Assembly: GCA_007128075.1 (NCBI GenBank)
Contig: SKYD01000267.1
Location: forward strand, 1-7,445
DNA: 7,445 nt
Direction: 5' to 3'
From: Thiorhodovibrio sp.
GTDB taxonomy: Bacteria; Pseudomonadota; Gammaproteobacteria; Chromatiales; Chromatiaceae
The notes beneath the pieces are model-generated. The model did not search any database. It was not told where the DNA came from and saw only the letters and a list, made by a program, of their open reading frames with translations. Each line of letters opens with the position of its first letter. Position 1 is the stretch's first letter. The translations under genes were made by a program, and so were the position numbers. Positions 1 through 5,200 of this stretch are shown here, piece after piece.

Positions 1-899
1 GCGACCACCATCTCCGGCGAGGTGCCCCAGGTCACTTGTGGACGAATGGTGCTGGCATCAATCGTCACCTCACGATCAAACACTGCCCCAGGATCGCTGA
101 CAAAGCCGCGCCAGTAATTCGCTGCCTGCTCAAAAACCGCCCCTTGCGGAACCAGCGAGCGACCGCGCAGATAGTCAATCGTCGCCTCATCAACCCCAAT
201 TAAACCAGCACGGGCTCCCGCCTCAATCGCCATGTTGCACACCGTCATCCGCCCCTCCATCGACAGCGCACGAATCGCCTCGCCAGCAAACTCGATCACC
301 GAGCCAGTGCCACCAGCGGTGCCGATCACCCCAATCACCGCCAGCACCAGATCCTTGGCAGTCACGCCAGGTGCTAAGGTATTTTCTAAGTGGATCAACA
401 GCGTTTTGGCTTTGTGCTGCACCAGACATTGCGTCGCCAGCACATGCTCGACCTCGGAGGTGCCAATCCCAAAAGCCAGCGCGGCAAACGCGCCGTGAGT
501 GGCAGTATGGCTGTCACCACAGACCAAGGTCATCCCGGGATGAGTTAGCCCTTGCTCCGGACCAATGACATGCACAATGCCCTGGCGCGGATCGTTCATC
601 TCAAACAGCGGAATGCCAAATTCCTTGCAGTTGGCAGTCAAGGTTTCGACTTGCAGCCGCGCAATCGGGTCAACAATCCCTAAATGACGCTCGGCAGTGG
701 GGACATTATGATCAGGCACGGCAAGATTCGCCTCGGGGCGACGCGGGCGGCGCTTGGCTAACCGCAGCCCCTCAAACGCCTGCGGCGAGGTGACCTCATG
801 CAGCAGTTGGCGGTCAATGTATAACAGCCCGGCACCGTGCTCATCAGTGCGCACCAGATGGTCATCCCATAGTTTATCGTATAATGTTCGTGGACTCAT
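1..899 (-). CDS. leuC: 3-isopropylmalate dehydratase large subunit (LeuC), N-terminal part, cut by window edge
   Basis: LeuC, with the small subunit LeuD, isomerises 2-isopropylmalate to 3-isopropylmalate in cytosolic leucine biosynthesis. My reverse-strand translation from the ATG at 897-899 gives 299 residues without a stop up to the window edge; the family is usually about 465-470 residues, so roughly the last third is missing. Aconitase-family signatures seen are PDHNVPT (62-68), VCGDSHTATHGAF (126-138), GIGTSEVEHVLATQ (144-157) and GRMTVCNMAIEAGARAG (216-232). The cysteines that bind the [4Fe-4S] cluster in LeuC lie further C-terminal, outside the window, so cluster competence cannot be judged. 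The start is supported by the canonical N-terminus (MSPRTLYDKLWDDH) and by a good Shine-Dalgarno, GGAGA, 7 bases upstream. The gene is divergent from the DUF1015 gene; leuD and leuB would be expected beyond base 1 but cannot be seen. Identity is secure. Confidence 0.97.
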   Translation of the reverse strand, partial: MSPRTLYDKLWDDHLVRTDEHGAGLLYIDRQLLHEVTSPQAFEGLRLAKRRPRRPEANLAVPDHNVPTAERHLGIVDPIARLQVETLTANCKEFGIPLFEMNDPRQGIVHVIGPEQGLTHPGMTLVCGDSHTATHGAFAALAFGIGTSEVEHVLATQCLVQHKAKTLLIHLENTLAPGVTAKDLVLAVIGVIGTAGGTGSVIEFAGEAIRALSMEGRMTVCNMAIEAGARAGLIGVDEATIDYLRGRSLVPQGAVFEQAANYWRGFVSDPGAVFDREVTIDASTIRPQVTWGTSPEMVV

Positions 900-906
900 T
901 GCGTTG

Positions 907-911
907 TCTCC
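907..911 (-). promoter_or_regulatory. Ribosome binding site of leuC
   Basis: On the minus strand GGAGA lies 7 bases before the leuC ATG. It is the clearest Shine-Dalgarno in the window and fixes the leuC start. The other genes here have weak or no recognisable Shine-Dalgarno sequence. Confidence 0.75.
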
Positions 912-927
912 AATGAAAAAATAACTT

Positions 928-953
928 CTAAGCATACCGCATTTGATGCTTAG
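928..953. repeat. Perfect 8-bp inverted repeat in the leuC/DUF1015 divergent intergenic region
   Basis: The arms CTAAGCAT (928-935) and ATGCTTAG (946-953) are exact reverse complements separated by 10 bases. The centre is 41 bases from the leuC start and 40 bases from the DUF1015 start, so it is almost exactly midway. That position suits an operator for a dimeric regulator acting on one or both genes. No T-run follows either arm, so it is not an intrinsic terminator. I could not identify convincing -35/-10 pairs for either gene, and no regulator family can be named from the arm sequence. Confidence 0.4.
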
Positions 954-980
954 CCATTCACTTCACTAACAGGTCTATCC

Positions 981-2219
981 ATGTCGTTGATTCAACCCTT
1001 TCGTGGCTGGCGACCCGCACTCGGTCATGCTGCCGAGATTGCCGCGCCGCCCTATGATGTCATCTCCCGCGACGAGGCCAGTGCCTTGGCTGCCGACCGC
1101 CCCGACAGCTTTTTGCATGTCTCGCGGCCGGAGATTGATCTGCCAGCCGAGGCGGATCCTTATGCGCCAGCGACCTACACCAAGGCGCAGGAAAATTTTG
1201 CGCGGCTGATCGCGCAAGGGCGGCTGGTGCGCGATCCAGACCCAGTTTATTATCGCTATCGCCAACAGATTGGCGATCATCAACAAACCGGTCTGGTGGC
1301 TGCTGCCTCAGTGGCAGCCTATGAATCGGGACGGATTAAACAGCACGAACTCACTCGCCCGCTCAAAGAACAAGACCGCGTGCGCCAGATTGAGGCAGTC
1401 AATGCCCACACCGGGCCGGTGCTCTTGGTGCATCCCGACAGCCCCGCGATTGAGGCTGTGCTCGATGAGATCAGCGAGCCGCCCGCCTATGATGTCTGTG
1501 CCGACGATGGCGTTCGGCACCAACTCTGGCCGATCACCGATACCCGGCAAATTGCCCAACTCACGCTGCTGTTTGATGCCTTGCCCGCGCTCTATATTGC
1601 CGATGGCCATCACCGCTCGGCAGCGGCAGTGCAGGTGGCAGCACGGCGCCGCCAGATCGGCACTGATGCCAGCGCTGCGGAGTGGTTTCTGGCAGTGATT
1701 TTTCCGCGCCAGCAGTTGCGGATTCTTGCCTATCATCGGGTGATCCGCGATCTCAACGGCATGACCCCAGCCGCATTTTTAAAGCGCGTTGCCGAACGCT
1801 GGCGACTTGACCCCAGCCCGACTCCAGTCGCGCCCGAGGCGGCAGGGCTCTTTGGGCTGTATCTCGATCATCAGTGGTATCGGCTTGAGGTGCCAGAGGA
1901 GCAGCTTGAGGCAGTGGCGCATGATCCGATTGCACGGCTTGATGTCAGCTTGCTCCAGGATCAGCTCATTGCCCCGTTGTTGGCGATTGAAGACCCCCGC
2001 CACGATGAGCGGATTGATTTTGTCGGCGGCAGTCGCGGTCTGACTGGACTTTGTGCGCGGGTTGATTCCGGCGAGATGCGGCTGGCGTTCGCGCTCTATC
2101 CAACCGCGATTGAGGATCTCATCGCAGTTGCTGATGCCGGCGCGATCATGCCGCCCAAATCGACCTGGTTTGAGCCAAAACTTGCCGATGGTCTGGTGTG
2201 CTATGGGCTCGATGGCTGA
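981..2219 (+). CDS. DUF1015 family protein, function unknown
   Basis: This 412-residue soluble protein matches the conserved DUF1015 family (COG4198), whose biochemical role I do not know to be established. Recognisable family landmarks are PPYDVIS (23-29), HELTRPLKEQDR (122-133), the histidine-rich IADGHHR (206-212, probably the core of a functional site), LDVSLLQDQLI (320-330) and the C-terminal block MPPKSTWFEPKLADGLV (390-406). Length and order of blocks fit a complete family member. No signal peptide or membrane segment is seen, so it is probably cytosolic. The start at 981 gives the usual N-terminus (MSLIQPFRGW); its Shine-Dalgarno is weak (AGG at 971-973). It overlaps dusA by 8 bases and is probably cotranscribed with it. 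From memory, DUF1015 genes in other bacteria can sit beside serine biosynthesis genes; here the divergent neighbour is leuC. A metabolic role is possible but unproven. Confidence 0.9.
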   Translation: MSLIQPFRGWRPALGHAAEIAAPPYDVISRDEASALAADRPDSFLHVSRPEIDLPAEADPYAPATYTKAQENFARLIAQGRLVRDPDPVYYRYRQQIGDHQQTGLVAAASVAAYESGRIKQHELTRPLKEQDRVRQIEAVNAHTGPVLLVHPDSPAIEAVLDEISEPPAYDVCADDGVRHQLWPITDTRQIAQLTLLFDALPALYIADGHHRSAAAVQVAARRRQIGTDASAAEWFLAVIFPRQQLRILAYHRVIRDLNGMTPAAFLKRVAERWRLDPSPTPVAPEAAGLFGLYLDHQWYRLEVPEEQLEAVAHDPIARLDVSLLQDQLIAPLLAIEDPRHDERIDFVGGSRGLTGLCARVDSGEMRLAFALYPTAIEDLIAVADAGAIMPPKSTWFEPKLADGLVCYGLDG

Positions 2220-3180
2220 TCCATGGCGGCTGTGTGTTGCCCCGATGCTCGATTGGACAGATCGCCATTTTCGCTATTTTGCGCGACTGATCACTCGCCA
2301 CACCCGGCTGTATTCAGAAATGGTCACCACCGGGGCGTTGATTCATGGTGATCGGGCGCGCTTTTTGCGCTTTGATCCCAGCGAGCATCCGCTGGCGCTG
2401 CAACTGGGCGGCTCTGATCCCCAAGAATTGGCGCTCTGCGCCCGCATGGGAGCGGATGCGGGCTTTGATGAAATCAATCTCAATGTCGGCTGCCCTTCGG
2501 ATCGGGTGCAAAATGGGCGTTTTGGTGCCTGCTTAATGGCGGAGCCTGCGCTGGTGGCGGAAGCAGTGGCGGCGATGAAAGCGGCGGTGGCCATTCCGGT
2601 GACCGTCAAAACCCGCATCGGCATTGATGACCGCGACAGCGCCGAGGAATTGGCGGCGTTCACCGCCCATCAGGTCGCGGCTGGCTGTGATGCCCTGATT
2701 GTCCACGCCCGTAAGGCATGGCTTAAAGGACTGAGTCCGCGTGAAAATCGTGACATCCCGCCATTGCGCTATGATCGGGTGTTGCAATTAAAACGCGAGT
2801 TTCCGCAGTTGCCGATGATTCTCAACGGCGGCATCACCACCATCGATCAGACGCGGCAGTGGCTGACTGAATTTGAGGGGGTGATGATTGGCCGTGAGGC
2901 GTATCAAAATCCGTGGCTATTGGCGAGCGTGGACCGTGAGCTGTTCGGGAGTCCGCACCCTGATCCACAACCTCGTGCCGTGCTTGATGCTTTAATGCCC
3001 TATGTCGAGCAGCAACGCAGTGCCGGTGTGCCGCTCAATAGCATCAGCCGCCATCTGCTCGGGCTGTTTCAAGGTGCGCCGGGGGCGCGTGCCTGGCGGC
3101 GTTATCTAAGCGAACATGCCACCCAGCCAGGAGCCACTGCCGAGGTGTTGCGCCAAGCCGCTGCTCAGGTGCGCATTTAG
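2212..3180 (+). CDS. dusA: tRNA-dihydrouridine(20/20a) synthase DusA
   Basis: DusA is an FMN enzyme that uses NADPH to reduce uridine 20/20a in the tRNA D-loop to dihydrouridine. The 322-residue product is full length for the family (about 320-345). Visible features are the N-terminal VAPMLDWTDRHFR (9-21), LALQLGGSDP (61-70), NLNVGCPSDRVQNGRFGACLM (89-109) with the presumed catalytic proton donor Cys94, VTVKTRIG (130-137) with flavin-site Lys133, the DusA signature HARKAWLKGLSP (165-176) with His165, and the phosphate-binding NGGI and MIGREAYQNPW (225-235). The DusA rather than DusB/DusC assignment rests on HARKAWLKGLSP and PSDRVQNG. I chose ATG 2212 because it gives the normal short N-terminus; an in-frame ATG at 2203 would add only three residues, and the frame open from 2053 is an upstream extension inside DUF1015. 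Start and DUF1015 stop overlap by 8 bases, suggesting translational coupling. Its TAG interleaves with the convergent kinase stop. Confidence 0.96.
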   Translation: MADPWRLCVAPMLDWTDRHFRYFARLITRHTRLYSEMVTTGALIHGDRARFLRFDPSEHPLALQLGGSDPQELALCARMGADAGFDEINLNVGCPSDRVQNGRFGACLMAEPALVAEAVAAMKAAVAIPVTVKTRIGIDDRDSAEELAAFTAHQVAAGCDALIVHARKAWLKGLSPRENRDIPPLRYDRVLQLKREFPQLPMILNGGITTIDQTRQWLTEFEGVMIGREAYQNPWLLASVDRELFGSPHPDPQPRAVLDALMPYVEQQRSAGVPLNSISRHLLGLFQGAPGARAWRRYLSEHATQPGATAEVLRQAAAQVRI

Positions 3181-3875
3181 CCTGCAGCCAATGGCGGCAA
3201 AAACACTGCAAAGTGGCCGCCACCGCTGGGGCCTTTGTTGTGAAGCACGATCTGACCATGTTGCGCTGCATTGGCATGACAGGTCGCCACCATCGCACAA
3301 AAATGCAGCCCAACACCAGTGCGCCCTAAACGCTGATTAAGCGGTGCCCCATCATCAAGACTCCAGTGGCCGAGCATCGCCTCGGGATAGCCTGGTCCAT
3401 CGTCTTCGATGCTGATAACCAGTAATTCGCCATCGAGGCGGGCGGCAAGATGGATCAGGCTTTTGGTGTAGCGCACCGTATTGGTGATCACATTGTCTAG
3501 CAGCGCGCTGATGAGCTGGCGATCCAGCGACCATTCCAGCTCCGGTGCGCAGTCGATTGTACACTCTATTTCATGGTGATCGATCAACGGTTTGTTGCTC
3601 AGCCAGCCATCTTCCAACAAATCATGGACGCTCACGCAAGCAAAGTTGGGCTGATACAGCCCCTGATCCTGACGATAGAGCGCCAGCAGTTGAATCAGAT
3701 TGTCGTTGATGCGGCTGGCCTCGTATTGCAACTGCGCAACCATCGGGGCCTCGCAGTGACAGTCGCCAGTCTCGGGATCAACGATCTGATCGAGCGCGTT
3801 GAGCACCCGACTGAGCGAGTTTTTCATGTCATGGATGCTGATTGCCAACACTGTTGTGAAATCAATCGTCTTCAT
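3177..3875 (-). CDS. Small sensorless histidine kinase, partner of the upstream TPR response regulator
   Basis: The predicted 232-residue protein contains only a kinase core. The H-box is SIHDMKNSLSRV with phosphorylatable His15, of the H-[DE]-x-K-N type seen in NtrB-like kinases. A dimerisation helix region follows to about residue 70. The ATP-binding domain has an N-box LLDNVITNTVRYT (Asn128, Asn132), a G1 box EDDGPGYP (158-164), a G2 box GRTGVGLHFC (184-193) and a C-terminal GGGHFAVFLP strand. There is no signal peptide, membrane helix, PAS, GAF or HAMP segment, so the signal probably arrives through a partner. I prefer ATG 3875, which lies 7 bases after the regulator's TGA; a TTG at 3890 would overlap the regulator by 8 bases and add five residues. 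Either way the spacing indicates an operon with translational coupling. The TAA (3177-3179) overlaps the TAG of convergent dusA. It should phosphorylate Asp60 of the neighbouring regulator; that pairing is inferred from adjacency. Confidence 0.88.
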   Translation of the reverse strand: MKTIDFTTVLAISIHDMKNSLSRVLNALDQIVDPETGDCHCEAPMVAQLQYEASRINDNLIQLLALYRQDQGLYQPNFACVSVHDLLEDGWLSNKPLIDHHEIECTIDCAPELEWSLDRQLISALLDNVITNTVRYTKSLIHLAARLDGELLVISIEDDGPGYPEAMLGHWSLDDGAPLNQRLGRTGVGLHFCAMVATCHANAAQHGQIVLHNKGPSGGGHFAVFLPPLAAG

Positions 3876-3882
3876 GTGTTTT

Positions 3883-5094
3883 TCAAACAACTAAGCTGGC
3901 GCGACTGTGTTCGCCAAGCTGCGTCAGGGCAGCGGCCAATGCCTGACCTAATTCAGACGGCGGTTTTTCTTGGGCAAGCTGGGTTTCTAGCAATTTCAAC
4001 ACCTGGGTGCGTTCCTCTTCGTTAGCGGTTGCATGGACATAATGCAAGCGCGCCACCACAAACCACCAGGGTGCCAAAGGATCGCGCCGACAGTGGGTGA
4101 CAAGTTCAGCACAGCGTTTTTTTGCCAGTGGCAGATTGCCGAGCGCGACCAAGGTTTCGACCTCACCGGCATAATCAGCGGCGGTAAGACAGTGCATCTG
4201 TTTGGCGAGTGTCTGCACCCGTTGCCAAGCGGGTTCTGCAAGGTCGGGACGATCAAGCTTTTGCGCCAATTTTGCCAGCCGCCGCTGGCGGTGAACTGAT
4301 TTTGGCGAGCGTTGCGCCGCCTGCTGCCACAGCGTGAGTGCCTCCTCTTCGCGCTCACGGCTTTCACACAGTGCCGCCAGCCGATCATGCGCCTCCATAA
4401 AATGTGGCGTGAGCTCAATCGCCTGCCGATACTGCGCATCAGCGGTTACAAAATCTTGTTTTGCCTCGGCAATCCGCCCTGAATACACCAGCGCCCATGC
4501 CAGCGGGCGTTGGCTCAATGCCGCCTCGCAAGCTGCCGCTGCACGATCAAGCTGCCCACATTGCAAGGCCAGATCCGCTTGAATGCGCAGCAAATCCAGC
4601 CGCCGTTGGCTGGGCTGTGCCAGAAGTTTGTCAAGTGCAATCAAAGCGGCAGGCGCCCCCTGTTTGGTGAGGGCATGGGCGACTTGGGTGAGTGGCTCAC
4701 GACGGGCCAGGGCGCGTTGCAGTCGGGCGTTGAGCAAATCTTTGGTAAACGGTTTGGCGAGATATTCATCGGGGAGACTTTCTAGCGCGCCCAAGATCAT
4801 CTCACTAGAATTTTCTGCCGTGACTAGGATAAAAACAGTCGCCAGCCCGACCACGCCTTCACCGCGTGCTTGTTCCAGCAACTGCTGACCATCCAGCCCC
4901 GCGCCCAGATTGTAGTCACAAACCACAATATCAATCCGCCGATTGCGCAGGATCGCCAACGCCTCTTCGCCAGTGCTCGCCTCGATCAATCGCTGACAGC
5001 CGAGCGTGCGCAACATCTCGCGTAAGATGCTGCGCATGTTCGCATAATCATCGACAATAAGAATGGTTTTAGTGTCTAGTTTCAAGCGTAGCAA
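3883..5094 (-). CDS. Response regulator with C-terminal TPR-like repeats
   Basis: The 403-residue protein starts with a complete CheY-like receiver domain (about 9-130): acidic pair Asp15/Asp16 (IVDDYANMR), phosphoacceptor Asp60 (VVCDYNLG), switch Thr92 (LVTAEN), Tyr111 and Lys114 (YLAKPF). The rest is all-helical and TPR-like, with roughly 34-residue units at about 164-197, 198-231 (AEAKQDFVTADAQYRQAIELTP), 232-265 and 266-299, followed by further degenerate helices. No helix-turn-helix, GGDEF, EAL, HD-GYP or methylesterase output is seen, so the output is probably protein-protein binding controlled by phosphorylation. The start must be non-ATG: TTG 5094 directly follows an in-frame TGA, a second TTG lies at 5085, and the first ATG (codon 20) would delete the acidic pair. 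Neither TTG has a clear Shine-Dalgarno. The histidine kinase follows in the same operon, and the gene is divergent from valS with a plausible promoter at 5137-5165. The target is unknown. Confidence 0.9.
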   Translation of the reverse strand: MLRLKLDTKTILIVDDYANMRSILREMLRTLGCQRLIEASTGEEALAILRNRRIDIVVCDYNLGAGLDGQQLLEQARGEGVVGLATVFILVTAENSSEMILGALESLPDEYLAKPFTKDLLNARLQRALARREPLTQVAHALTKQGAPAALIALDKLLAQPSQRRLDLLRIQADLALQCGQLDRAAAACEAALSQRPLAWALVYSGRIAEAKQDFVTADAQYRQAIELTPHFMEAHDRLAALCESREREEEALTLWQQAAQRSPKSVHRQRRLAKLAQKLDRPDLAEPAWQRVQTLAKQMHCLTAADYAGEVETLVALGNLPLAKKRCAELVTHCRRDPLAPWWFVVARLHYVHATANEEERTQVLKLLETQLAQEKPPSELGQALAAALTQLGEHSRASLVV

Positions 5095-5113
5095 TCAAGC
5101 GACAGGTTAGTGA

Positions 5114-5144
5114 TTGGCACCTGAGTCTAGCATAGATGTATACT
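5114..5144 (+). promoter_or_regulatory. Candidate sigma70 promoter of valS
   Basis: TTGGCA (5114-5119) and TATACT (5139-5144) each match the sigma70 consensus at 5 of 6 positions. Their 19-base spacer is longer than the ideal 17. At 17 bases the hexamer would be TGTATA (5137-5142), which is weaker. Transcription would begin near 5151, giving a leader of about 50 bases before the valS ATG. No T-box, attenuator hairpin or riboswitch is evident in that short leader. Confidence 0.5.
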
Positions 5145-5154
5145 ATCCTACATC
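5135..5154. repeat. Short inverted repeat overlapping the shared -10 region
   Basis: GATGTA (5135-5140) and TACATC (5149-5154) are exact 6-base inverted arms with an 8-base spacer. They overlap the candidate -10 hexamers of both divergent promoters. A protein bound here could block both, but arms this short can occur by chance, so the operator reading is weak. Confidence 0.3.
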
Positions 5155-5165
5155 ATCTTGGTCAA
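5137..5165 (-). promoter_or_regulatory. Candidate sigma70 promoter of the response regulator/kinase operon
   Basis: On the minus strand TTGACC (5160-5165) is followed after exactly 17 bases by TATACA (5137-5142). The -35 matches the consensus at 5 of 6 positions and the -10 at 4 of 6. Transcription would start near 5130 and give a leader of roughly 36-45 bases depending on which TTG start is used. The -10 overlaps that of the oppositely directed valS candidate. Confidence 0.55.
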
Positions 5166-5200
5166 GCACCGCCGCCGTAATTTCGTGGATAATAAATAAC

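Noticed and set aside
232..498. Plus-strand open frames in the first 570 bases
   Set aside because: This region is fully explained by leuC on the minus strand with intact aconitase-family motifs.
900..980. sigma70 promoters for leuC and DUF1015
   Set aside because: I tried several hexamer pairs on both strands (for example TTGATG at 943-948 on plus), but none had a credible -10 at 16-18 bases, so no promoter is called here.
1308..1736. 142-codon open frames on both strands inside the DUF1015 gene
   Set aside because: They overlap the conserved DUF1015 frame, including IADGHHR, and are compositionally biased shadows.
2053..2211. N-terminal extension of dusA by 53 residues
   Set aside because: The extension is the +1 frame of the DUF1015 C-terminus, has no similarity to Dus proteins, and ATG 2212 gives the family-standard start.
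3192..3222. Inverted repeat TGGCGGC/GCCGCCA with a 17-base loop, possible dusA terminator
   Set aside because: It has a large loop and no T-run after either arm, and it encodes the conserved GGHFAVFLPP strand of the kinase. It is better explained as coding sequence.
3573..4025. 150-codon plus-strand open frame across the kinase/regulator junction
   Set aside because: It is antisense to two well-supported genes with intact motifs, and its translation matches nothing I recognise.
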